From assembly GCA_010206265.1 (NCBI GenBank), contig VIQV01000008.1, forward strand, positions 34,964 through 98,963: DNA of 64,000 bases, read 5' to 3'. This DNA comes from Lachnospiraceae bacterium MD329 (GTDB lineage: Bacteria; Bacillota; Clostridia; UBA1381). A model generated the notes under the pieces. It worked only from the letters and a program-made list of their open reading frames with translations, was not told the origin of the DNA and made no database searches. This document shows, piece by piece, positions 28,811-36,845 of the stretch. The translations under genes and the position numbers were made by a program. The first letter of the stretch is position 1; every line of letters begins with the position of its first letter.

Positions 28811-29794
28811 TTACCCCGTTATTTTAAACATTATTTTTCTTATTCCATCTCTGTCCTGTTCTGCCGCCATTCTATACAGCTCTTTAATGGCAGCGCCAAG
28901 TTCTGCCGCGCTGCTTCCCTGTACCCTAAAAAGCCTTTCAACCGCGGTTTTTTCAGGTTTTTCAAAATCATAAAATAATTTTTCCGTGAGCTTGTCCCCG
29001 TCACGCAGACCTGTAAATTTGATTTTTATATCCTTATACGGTTCCCTGTCTGCGTCCCGTATTACCTGCTCCGCAATATTCAGTATACTTACCGCCTCAC
29101 CCATATCGGGTATAAAAACCTCACCGCCTTCAGCAACTGTAAGCGCGTTTAATACAAACGTTACCGCGTCAGGTATACTCATAAAATAACGCGTAACATC
29201 AGGGTCAGTTACAGTAAGAACACCGCTTTCAAGCTGTTTTTGAAACAGCGGAATAACTGAACCGTTTGAATTTAATACATTTCCGAAACGTACGGTAAAA
29301 TATTTTGTGCTCGCCGTTTTCTGCGACTTTTCATATACGAGCATCTCACAAATACGTTTACTCGCACCCATAACGCTTATCGGCTCTACCGCCTTATCGG
29401 TTGAAATAAGCGCAAAATGCGACGCGCCGTATTCACTCGCCAGACCTGCTGTAATTTCCGTACCGCGAATATTGTTTTTAACCGCCTCTTCGGGATTTAA
29501 TTCCATAAAAGGAACGTGCTTATGAGCGGCGGCGTGAAAAACAAGCGACGGCTTGTACTCGGCAAAAATACGTTTCATTCGGTCATAATCACGTACTGAC
29601 GCAATTTCAACACGCACCGCGCTGCCGATTGCACATTTTAAATCATACGCGCCGTTTTCGTATATATCCGCAATAATGATTTTTTCCGCACCGAGCGCGG
29701 CAAGCTGACGCGTCAGTTCACTGCCTATTGAACCGCCGCCGCCCGTTACAAGACACGTTTTTCCGCAGACTGTTTCACACGCTTTGTTTTCCAT
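28811..29794 (-). CDS. CapD/FlaA1-like nucleotide-sugar dehydratase/epimerase
   Basis: Extended short-chain dehydrogenase of the polysaccharide_biosynth (CapD) family, usually a UDP-GlcNAc 4,6-dehydratase or 5-epimerase. NAD-binding TGGGGSIGSEL at about residues 17-27, then AAAHKHVPFME, and STDKAVEPISVMGASKR, where the family active-site triad lies. 327 aa: the short soluble form without the N-terminal membrane domain of large CapD proteins. Role in surface glycan synthesis is inferred; no other glycan genes adjoin it. Confidence 0.85.
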   Translation of the reverse strand: MENKACETVCGKTCLVTGGGGSIGSELTRQLAALGAEKIIIADIYENGAYDLKCAIGSAVRVEIASVRDYDRMKRIFAEYKPSLVFHAAAHKHVPFMELNPEEAVKNNIRGTEITAGLASEYGASHFALISTDKAVEPISVMGASKRICEMLVYEKSQKTASTKYFTVRFGNVLNSNGSVIPLFQKQLESGVLTVTDPDVTRYFMSIPDAVTFVLNALTVAEGGEVFIPDMGEAVSILNIAEQVIRDADREPYKDIKIKFTGLRDGDKLTEKLFYDFEKPEKTAVERLFRVQGSSAAELGAAIKELYRMAAEQDRDGIRKIMFKITG

Positions 29795-29834
29795 AGCCGA
29801 TATCCTTTCTATGTAATAAATTTCTTTTTATATG

Positions 29835-29863
29835 TTTACAAACTTCCAATTATGTGATATAAT
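29835..29863 (+). promoter_or_regulatory. Promoter of candidate small RNA copy A
   Basis: TTTACA (29835-29840), 17-nt spacer, TATAAT (29858-29863). The first base of the structured RNA (G29870) is 7 nt past the -10 box. Confidence 0.75.
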
Positions 29864-29869
29864 ATATTT

Positions 29870-30028
29870 GCGAAATAAATTTGAATACTTTTTTAGAATA
29901 TTGGTGTGTATTTTTTGTGTTAAAAATGCAGGCTTTATTTTACACACTCAGTGTTCTAATATTCAGGTTTATTTCGCGATAGTCCTAAGCCTCGCATTTT
30001 TATGCGTTGCTTAGGCAGCGCATTTTTT
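29870..30028 (+). ncRNA. Candidate structured small RNA, copy A (159 nt)
   Basis: No reading frame; strong promoter at one end and an intrinsic terminator at the other. Nucleotides 29870-29977 form an imperfect rod: 10-bp closing stem GCGAAATAAA with 29968-29977, then TGAATA/TATTCA, TAGAA/TTCTA, GTGTGTA/TACACAC, and an apical A/T stem at 29910-29927 with loop TGTGT. The 3' module has hairpin CCTAAGC (29984-29990) with 30009-30015, and an overlapping terminator stem 30002-30010 with 30015-30023 followed by six T. The two cannot form together. A second copy with the same plan is at 42160-42349. I do not recognise the family; a divergent 6S-type RNA is one possibility but the rod is short for that. 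Confidence 0.65.
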
Positions 30029-30071
30029 AATGCGCAGAGTATAGTAGTTGCGACACACTAACTCATTTCTC

Positions 30072-30107
30072 GGAAGGGCTGTCTTTGGACAGTCTTTCTT
30101 CCTTTTT
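30072..30107 (+). terminator. Second hairpin with T-run downstream of RNA copy A
   Basis: GGAAG (30072-30076) with CTTCC (30098-30102) and CTGTC with GACAG around loop TTTG, then five T. It would stop read-through from RNA copy A before it runs antisense into the acetyltransferase gene. Confidence 0.6.
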
Positions 30108-30594
30108 ACAATGAGTAATAATGAGGTATAATATCCTCATAATGACCGTCTTTCATTAAAAATCCTTTCGGGATTACACCAAGCTGCGTAAAACCGAGCT
30201 TTTTATATAAACGCAATGCGCTTTCGTTTGTCGCGACAACGGCATTAAATTGTAATATGCCGAAACCAAGCTCTCTCGCCTTTTCTATACAATGCTTTAC
30301 AAGCGCCTCGCCTATATGCTGTCCGCGCATTGTTCCCTTAACCGCATAGCTTGCGTTACAGATATGACCGCACCTGCCGACATTATTCGGGTGCAATATG
30401 TAAACACCTGCCGCCTCTCCGTTTTTGTCATATGCCACTCCGGTAAACGACTGCGACTGAAAAAATTCATCTCCCGTTTTTTCATCAAGCAGTTCGGTCT
30501 GCGGAAAGGCAATACCCTCCTCCACAACCTCGTTCCAAATCTCATTTACAGGCTGCACGTTGTTTTTCGTGTATTGTTTTATTTCTATATCCAT
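30106..30594 (-). CDS. GNAT-family N-acetyltransferase
   Basis: 162-aa acetyl-CoA-dependent acetyltransferase of the GNAT fold. The acetyl-CoA loop is RGQHIGEALV (motif A), preceded by the beta strand ICNASYAVK and followed by NESALRLYKKLGF, the usual motif B. Substrate unknown (amino acid, peptide or antibiotic are all possible for this family). It starts one base after the rarA stop codon region and is read with rarA. Confidence 0.85.
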   Translation of the reverse strand: MDIEIKQYTKNNVQPVNEIWNEVVEEGIAFPQTELLDEKTGDEFFQSQSFTGVAYDKNGEAAGVYILHPNNVGRCGHICNASYAVKGTMRGQHIGEALVKHCIEKARELGFGILQFNAVVATNESALRLYKKLGFTQLGVIPKGFLMKDGHYEDIIPHYYSL

Positions 30595-30595
30595 T

Positions 30596-31912
30596 TTAAG
30601 AATTCTTCCATTCTATAATTTTATCAAGTCTTTCCTTTACCGCCTTTTCTCTGCCCTGTTCATTGGGACGATAATACCGCCTGTCGGAAAGCGAATCGGG
30701 CAGACACTTCATTTTACTCAATTTTTCCTCCGTATCGTGCGCGTAAATATAACCCTTGCCGTAATCCAATTCCTTCATAAGCTTTGTGGGCGCGTTTCTT
30801 ATTTGTAAAGGTACAGGCTCTGCAGGCATTTCCTTAATGTCACGCTTGCAGTCCTCACACGCTCTGTAAACCGAATTTGACTTTGGTGCCATTGAAAGAT
30901 ACACAACAGCGTGGGTAATATGCACATCACATTCGGGCATACCGAGAAAATGACACGCCTGATATACAGATACAGCAACCTGTAATGCCGCGCTGTCCGC
31001 CATACCTATATCCTCGCTCGCAAAACGCACAAGCCGTCTTGCGATATACAGTGGGTCCTCACCGCCGTACAGCATACGCTGAGCCCAGTATACCGCCGCG
31101 TCGGGGTCACTGTTTCGCATTGATTTATGCAGTGCGGAAATAAGATTATAATGCTCCTCGCCTTTTTTATCATATAATAGCGACCGCCTATTCATACACT
31201 GAGCAAGCATTTCATTGTCAATAGTGACAGACGCATCCTTATTGACTTTACCGTTAAACACAGCCATTTCAAGCGTATTAAGAGCAGTGCGCGCGTCGCC
31301 ATTTGCAAACCGAGCTATAGATAAAAGCTGGTCATCAGTCATATTTACTTTCATACTTCCGAAACCCTTGGGACTGTTTATGGCACGTCGGAGCATTTCA
31401 GTCAGGTCGCTTTCTTCCAGCGCCTTTAATATAAACACCTTACACCGCGACAGCAACGCCGAATTAAGCTCAAACGACGGATTTTCCGTAGTCGCGCCTA
31501 CAAGAATTATACTTCCCTTCTCTACATACGGTAAAAACGCGTCCTGCTGTGCTTTGTTAAAACGGTGAATTTCGTCCGTAAACAGCAGTGTGCGGATTCC
31601 CATTCTGCGCGCCTGTTCGGCATTGTTCATAATTTCCTTGACTTCCTTAACACCTGTCGTAACCGCGCTCATTTCAACAAAATCCGCCTTTGTCTGTTTC
31701 GCGATTATCCGCGCCAGAGTAGTTTTACCCACCCCCGGCGGACCCCAGAATATCATAGAAGAAATATTATCATTTTCAATAAGCTGACGCAGTATTTTGC
31801 CTTTACCTACCAAATGCTTTTGACCCACATACTCGTCAAGCATTTCAGGGCGCAGACGACTGGCAAGCGGCGCATTTTCCGCGCGGTCGTCAAACATACT
31901 CATCTGCTCCAT
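30596..31912 (-). CDS. rarA: Replication-associated recombination protein A (RarA/MgsA)
   Basis: AAA+ ATPase that acts at stalled replication forks, a relative of the RuvB/clamp-loader group. Walker A WGPPGVGKTT, Walker B LLFTDEIHRFNK, sensor VGATTENPSFELN, then the MgsA C-terminal tetramerisation domain (AVYWAQRMLYGGEDP). The frame extends to a GTG at 31921, but GAGAGGT lies 7 nt before the ATG at 31912, which is chosen (438 aa). Confidence 0.95.
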   Translation of the reverse strand: MEQMSMFDDRAENAPLASRLRPEMLDEYVGQKHLVGKGKILRQLIENDNISSMIFWGPPGVGKTTLARIIAKQTKADFVEMSAVTTGVKEVKEIMNNAEQARRMGIRTLLFTDEIHRFNKAQQDAFLPYVEKGSIILVGATTENPSFELNSALLSRCKVFILKALEESDLTEMLRRAINSPKGFGSMKVNMTDDQLLSIARFANGDARTALNTLEMAVFNGKVNKDASVTIDNEMLAQCMNRRSLLYDKKGEEHYNLISALHKSMRNSDPDAAVYWAQRMLYGGEDPLYIARRLVRFASEDIGMADSAALQVAVSVYQACHFLGMPECDVHITHAVVYLSMAPKSNSVYRACEDCKRDIKEMPAEPVPLQIRNAPTKLMKELDYGKGYIYAHDTEEKLSKMKCLPDSLSDRRYYRPNEQGREKAVKERLDKIIEWKNS

Positions 31913-31938
31913 CGTCCTCACCTCTCAAAAATTAATAT

Positions 31939-31984
31939 CTATGGCGTAAAACCATAGGGCTGCTGCATTTTCAATGCAGCAGCC
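31939..31984. other. Two adjacent hairpins between rarA and a membrane-protein gene
   Basis: CTATGG/CCATAG (31939-31957) directly followed by a 12-bp perfect stem GGCTGCTGCATT with its complement (31958-31984, loop TTC). There is no clear T-run on either strand, so a transcript-end or RNA-stability role downstream of the minus-strand gene is likelier than a classical terminator. Confidence 0.55.
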
Positions 31985-31991
31985 TTATAAA

Positions 31992-32771
31992 TCAATCCTC
32001 TTTAAATGGGAACATATCGCTTAGAAATTCCTTAGCCTTTGACTTTACATTACCGCCTAATTTAATTTCCTTTGTAGCGTCTATATCCTCTTCGTCCTCA
32101 AATTCTTCTGTTTGAGCGCGTTTTGGCTGATAATTCTTTCTGTTTATTCTCTTAATGTCGTCCAAATCCTCCTGCAGCTCTTCGCGTACAGCAGATTTAA
32201 CGCTGCTTTTTGACGCTGTCTTTTCAGAACGCTGTCTTGACTGAGCAGCCTCCCAACGACGGAAACGTTCTTCCTCTTCCTCGCTTAAATCATTAATTAC
32301 AGGCTGTCTGTCGGCAGGACGTATACCGTCCTCATCAAACGCAAGACTTTCATTCAGATTTTCAATATCAAGCTCCTGTTCCGCAAAACCACCGATACTT
32401 TTAACCATTTTATCTTCAATATCGCGTCTTAACGCTCTTATTTCTGCAGACATATGATTATCCTTTTTTGACATACGATAGAAACGGTTGCCAATCCAAA
32501 AGCTTAGCGCAATATTTACAAGCGCCACAACCACAAACCAGCAGGCTGCACTGCCCTTTGTAAGATATTTACTGTTTTCAAGTGTTGTCTGCTGAACTAT
32601 TCCCCCTGCCGCAGAAACGGGCGTACCCTGCTGCTGAGTTTGCTGCTGGGTCGCGTCCTGAGGCACATTACCGGCAGGCTGCGGTGTTGCCGCAAGCGCT
32701 AACGGCGAAACTGACAATGCCAAAACTCCCGCCGCTAAAAATACCATAATCTTTTTCTTTAAATTTTTCAC
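31992..32771 (-). CDS. Membrane protein with Gln-rich ectodomain and charged cytoplasmic tail
   Basis: 259 aa, unknown family. A signal peptide (basic start, hydrophobic stretch to about residue 27, ALA) is followed by a Gln/Thr/Pro-rich outside segment (DATQQQTQQQG, residues 40-60). A single membrane helix follows (WFVVVALVNIALSFWIGNRF, about 80-100), then a long, highly charged, probably coiled-coil tail. Eleven bases separate it from the upstream GAP1-like gene, so the two products probably act together. Function not known. Confidence 0.7.
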   Translation of the reverse strand: MKNLKKKIMVFLAAGVLALSVSPLALAATPQPAGNVPQDATQQQTQQQGTPVSAAGGIVQQTTLENSKYLTKGSAACWFVVVALVNIALSFWIGNRFYRMSKKDNHMSAEIRALRRDIEDKMVKSIGGFAEQELDIENLNESLAFDEDGIRPADRQPVINDLSEEEEERFRRWEAAQSRQRSEKTASKSSVKSAVREELQEDLDDIKRINRKNYQPKRAQTEEFEDEEDIDATKEIKLGGNVKSKAKEFLSDMFPFKED

Positions 32772-32782
32772 GTCAATCTCTC

Positions 32783-34921
32783 CTATTCAACTACGTCCTG
32801 AAACGCCTCGCGTATTTTCTTTTTTGCCGGAACGGCAGACATTTTCATCTTACTTGCGCCGTATACACGCGTATAAGTAAGCATTTTATCGTCGTCCTTT
32901 TTACACCGCTTGTAACCGATTAAGAACCAGTTCCAAAAACTTGGCGGCATTGTTTCCGTGTTTATCATAACTTCGTGATAATGCCCCGGTGATTCTATAA
33001 TTTCAAGCGCAAGCTTGGGTATTATAAAATTATAGCAAGCAGTCTGCGTTTTCCGCATTTCCAAAAGCAGTTCACGCACGGTACCAGCATTTTTCTCCGC
33101 CTCAATCTGATTACCGTATGTTCCCTGCCAGCGATAAACCGCATACAGCAGACGCGATATTAAAAGCGGTGAATTATTGTTACGCACATCATCCGTAACC
33201 TCGCCTTTTACGCTTGCATATGAACCTCTCTGATATGGAATATATCCTACCTTTGCAAGCATACGGCGTATTTTCTGTATATCCTTTTCCTGCTCGCCTT
33301 TTGTTTTCGTGTGCTTTGTCAGCGACACTCCGTACATTTTCCAGTCCTCGTCCTGATTATTGTAAATGTATTTAACACAACTTTTTTTCAGAAACGGGTC
33401 GTTTGTTGACGCTCCGAAGTATGCCACAAGCTCCGCAAGGTCGCTCTTCTCCCAGCCTTCCGCAGGAGTGAATGCACTCATACCGCTGCCGGTAATCACA
33501 ATTTGCGACGCCATATTGACAAACAGCTTTAAATCCTCAGTGTCGCTGAACACTTCTTTCCACAAACTGCGTCCCGACGCGTGTTTTATATTACCGAAAA
33601 AGCTCAGCAGCATAATTTTATTTTTCTCGCTGATATTATCGTAACCGTCCCTTATTGTCGCCATATACTTGCCTATATTGGAGAGTACCGCGTCCGACTG
33701 TTCCTTTGCCGCCTCGCTCGAACTGAACGGGTCGCCTATATCAACTGTTTCACCTGCGCAAAGCTTATTTAAGCACTGCTCCATATATATTTCGGTTACC
33801 TGAATTTTTTCTTCCTCAAACAGGTCAAGATTATCGAACATTATTTTTGAAATCTCAAACCGTACATTAGACATATTGAGGTCACCTATTGCAGGATAAA
33901 TCTCCATTACGCGCGTTCTGAACGCATCCCTGCCTGCTGAACGCTTAAATCTTATAAGCTTTCCGGCAATACCTGTCCTTACAGTATCCTCCAAAGTGGC
34001 AAGCCAGTCCATCACCTGATTCATTGTCGTGAATTTATATTTCTCATAGATTGTCCTAAGTTCTTCCACGGTAAATTCCAGTAACCGCGACTGTACTCCG
34101 CGTTCAAACTTTGTATTTTCAATATCTATATAAATACAGTTCTTACGCGCCTCGACAGCCTGCATTGTTATATTGTTGCTGCCCTTAACAGTGCCGTGGA
34201 AAACAATCTGATTTTGTTTATCTGATGGAAGGTATACATTGTATGTTGATATACCTGCCGCCGCGTCACGAGGCAGCAGCCATTTCAGCGCTAACAGATA
34301 CATCTGCGAAAGCTCATAATTGCTTGTAGCAATACAGAGATTTTTTATATTATCCGACGTTAAAAGCTTAACTGCTCTGTCAAGAATATAAGTAAGCTCC
34401 GTTTTATGCGCTCCGATAAATTCAATAACACGTTTTTCAAGTCCCTCTGTCGGCAAAAGGTCGTCAAGCGGTTTTAAATAGTGAACTATCTGACCGTTTA
34501 AATCCTTTTCAGTAAGATGGGTACGATAAACCTGATTACCAAAGTAATGCTCAGGCATAAAACCGTCGTCAACATCGTCAAACACAAGCGCGTGGGCAAA
34601 CAGATTGCCTTCTTCGCCTTCAAAATTATAGCCCGCATATGAAATCTGCATTGCAACATATCTTCCGTCCGAAAGTCTGAGCGTTCTGAAAATCTTCGGA
34701 AACAGTTCAGGTACCGACGGGTCGCACGGACTTTTTGAATATTCAATTTCATTGTTTTTAGGCAGTCTGTAGGTTGCAAAACGAATTATTTCGTCAACAT
34801 TCTGCTTTGTAAGTCCCTGCGTACAGGAAAACACGCGCAGTCCCGACTGATTGACAAGCCCCAATTCACTGTCTGACAGGCTATGCTGTACAGAGGTGTA
34901 TATCAGTTGGTATACCTTCAT
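32783..34921 (-). CDS. Large protein with GAP1-N2-like N-terminal domain
   Basis: 712 aa, cytoplasmic by appearance, no signal or membrane helix. The first ~150 residues (YQLIYTSVQHSL..., FATYRLP, then NLFAHALVFDD) resemble the GAP1-N2 domain of GTPase-associated protein 1, described in predicted GTPase-centred prokaryotic conflict systems. The rest is helical and I cannot assign it, though a GAP1-M-like middle region is expected. No GTPase gene is adjacent; the only partner is the membrane protein 11 bp downstream. The family call is from memory of the motif pattern and is moderate. Confidence 0.55.
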   Translation of the reverse strand: MKVYQLIYTSVQHSLSDSELGLVNQSGLRVFSCTQGLTKQNVDEIIRFATYRLPKNNEIEYSKSPCDPSVPELFPKIFRTLRLSDGRYVAMQISYAGYNFEGEEGNLFAHALVFDDVDDGFMPEHYFGNQVYRTHLTEKDLNGQIVHYLKPLDDLLPTEGLEKRVIEFIGAHKTELTYILDRAVKLLTSDNIKNLCIATSNYELSQMYLLALKWLLPRDAAAGISTYNVYLPSDKQNQIVFHGTVKGSNNITMQAVEARKNCIYIDIENTKFERGVQSRLLEFTVEELRTIYEKYKFTTMNQVMDWLATLEDTVRTGIAGKLIRFKRSAGRDAFRTRVMEIYPAIGDLNMSNVRFEISKIMFDNLDLFEEEKIQVTEIYMEQCLNKLCAGETVDIGDPFSSSEAAKEQSDAVLSNIGKYMATIRDGYDNISEKNKIMLLSFFGNIKHASGRSLWKEVFSDTEDLKLFVNMASQIVITGSGMSAFTPAEGWEKSDLAELVAYFGASTNDPFLKKSCVKYIYNNQDEDWKMYGVSLTKHTKTKGEQEKDIQKIRRMLAKVGYIPYQRGSYASVKGEVTDDVRNNNSPLLISRLLYAVYRWQGTYGNQIEAEKNAGTVRELLLEMRKTQTACYNFIIPKLALEIIESPGHYHEVMINTETMPPSFWNWFLIGYKRCKKDDDKMLTYTRVYGASKMKMSAVPAKKKIREAFQDVVE

Positions 34922-35011
34922 TGAATAAACCTTCCTTCCTAAATAGTATCTATATTATATAACGCGAAATATATTTCAAGCCGTGAATAATGGTGAGATG
35001 CGACGAGCATT

Positions 35012-36844
35012 TTAGTCTAATTCTTTTAAGCCCGTGTATAATTCGTAATATCTTCCCTGCTTTTCAAGCAGCTCCTCGTGAGTACCGCGTTCAATTATTT
35101 CACCTTGTTCCAAAACCATAATTGCATCCGCGTTTCTGATTGTTGAAAGACGATGTGCAATTACAAATGTGGTTCTGTTTTTCATAAGTGCGTCCATACC
35201 CTCGTTTATCTGTTTTTCAGTTCGTGTATCAACCGAGCTTGTTGCCTCATCAAGTACAAGAATCGGCGCTTTTGACAATGCGGCGCGCGCTATATTTAAA
35301 AGCTGTCTTTGTCCCTGCGACAGATTTGCGCCGTCGCCTTTCAGCATTGTATTATATTCATCAGGCATATTTTTTATAAACGAATGTGCACAAGATGTCA
35401 TTGCCGCTTGCCGTACCTCCGCATCTGTCGCGTCAAGACGTCCGTAACGGATATTCTCCATAATAGTACCCGTAAACAAATGCGTATCCTGTAAAACCAT
35501 AGCAATGTTTTCACGCAGACAATCAAGGCTTATATCCTTTATATCAATACCGTCTATTGTAATTTTTCCTTTGTTTATATTATAAAATCTTGTTATTAGA
35601 TTTGTTATCGTAGTTTTACCTGCACCGGTAGAACCGACAAGCGCAATTTTCTGACCGGGGTGAGCATAAATTGAAACGTCTTTTAATATGGTCTTATCCG
35701 TATTATATCCAAACGTCACATTTTCGACTACCACATCACCGCGTATATTATCGGGACAGAGCTTTTTGCCCTCGTCCTTTTCCTGTTCTTCGTCCATCAC
35801 GGTAAACACACGCTCTGCACCTGCAAGTGCAGACATTATATTTGTAACTTGCTGGGCAAGTTCATTTATCGGACGTGAAAACTGTCTTGAAAAGTTTACA
35901 AATACCGTAAGTCCGCCTATATCAAGCGAGGCGAACGATAAACCTGTACCCCAGCGCGACACAAACGCAATTACTGCGCCGACTGTTGCCGTCAGGGTAT
36001 AATTAACCTGACTTAGCGCGTTCATACAGGGTCCCATAATACCGCCCATAAACTGCGCTTTCGCCTGAACATTTCTCAGATTGTTATTTAATTCAGAAAA
36101 ATCATCAATTATTTTTTGTTCGTGGTTAAATACCTTAACCACCTTCTGACCTGTAACAGTTTCTTCAATATAACCGTTTACCTTACCCAAAGCCGCCTGC
36201 TGGCTCAGGAAATATTTACGCGATTTACCTGCAATAGTTGCTCCTACAAGCGCGACAATCGGTGAAAATACTATTGTCACAAGTGCAAGCACCCAGTTTG
36301 TATACAGCATAAGAGCAAGCGTTCCTGCCAGAGTTATTGTACCCGAAAAAATCTGAACAAGCGTTGAATTAAGCATTTCGCCGATTATATCAACATCGTT
36401 TGTAAAACGGCTCATAATATCGCCTGTCGGGTTCTGGTCAAAATACCTTACAGGCAGTTTTTGCAGTGATTTAAACAACTGCTCTCTTATTTTATTTAAT
36501 GTACGCTGGGAAACGCCTATCATAATACGCGCCTGAAAATATGTCGCAAGCACTCCCACAAAATATACCGCTCCCATAAGCAGCAGACCTGCAAGCAATT
36601 CTGCAACTTTCTGCTGTGCGGTTTTCGAAGTATCCGTAAGCCCGTTTATAATCGGACGAAGCAGATATGAACCGCATAGTGTTGCGGCAGAGCTTAACAG
36701 TACACAGAAAATAGCGCCTGTAATTCTGTAACGCTCAGTATTTAAGTACGACATAAGACGTTTAATTGTCGCTTTTGTATTTTTCGGCTTTTGTTTTGCT
36801 TTCGGCTGACGATTATTTCGTCCCGGTGGTCCCATTGGAGGCAT
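35012..36844 (-). CDS. ABC exporter half-transporter, canonical ATPase site
   Basis: One half of a heterodimeric type IV ABC exporter (multidrug or lipid/peptide). Six membrane helices (about residues 30-330) then the nucleotide-binding domain with Walker A GSTGAGKTT, signature LSQGQRQ and Walker B ILVLDEATSSVD with the catalytic Glu. The frame is open 20 codons upstream inside the previous gene, but AAGGAGGT lies 9 nt before the ATG at 36844, so that start (610 aa, MPPMGPPGRNNRQP) is used. It begins one base after the partner's stop codon. Confidence 0.9.
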   Translation of the reverse strand: MPPMGPPGRNNRQPKAKQKPKNTKATIKRLMSYLNTERYRITGAIFCVLLSSAATLCGSYLLRPIINGLTDTSKTAQQKVAELLAGLLLMGAVYFVGVLATYFQARIMIGVSQRTLNKIREQLFKSLQKLPVRYFDQNPTGDIMSRFTNDVDIIGEMLNSTLVQIFSGTITLAGTLALMLYTNWVLALVTIVFSPIVALVGATIAGKSRKYFLSQQAALGKVNGYIEETVTGQKVVKVFNHEQKIIDDFSELNNNLRNVQAKAQFMGGIMGPCMNALSQVNYTLTATVGAVIAFVSRWGTGLSFASLDIGGLTVFVNFSRQFSRPINELAQQVTNIMSALAGAERVFTVMDEEQEKDEGKKLCPDNIRGDVVVENVTFGYNTDKTILKDVSIYAHPGQKIALVGSTGAGKTTITNLITRFYNINKGKITIDGIDIKDISLDCLRENIAMVLQDTHLFTGTIMENIRYGRLDATDAEVRQAAMTSCAHSFIKNMPDEYNTMLKGDGANLSQGQRQLLNIARAALSKAPILVLDEATSSVDTRTEKQINEGMDALMKNRTTFVIAHRLSTIRNADAIMVLEQGEIIERGTHEELLEKQGRYYELYTGLKELD

Positions 36845-36845
36845 T

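Noticed and set aside
29870..30028. Calling the rod RNA 6S RNA
   Set aside because: A long rod fits loosely, but 108 nt is short, the large central bubble is not clear, and there are two copies with a competing 3' hairpin. Left unnamed.
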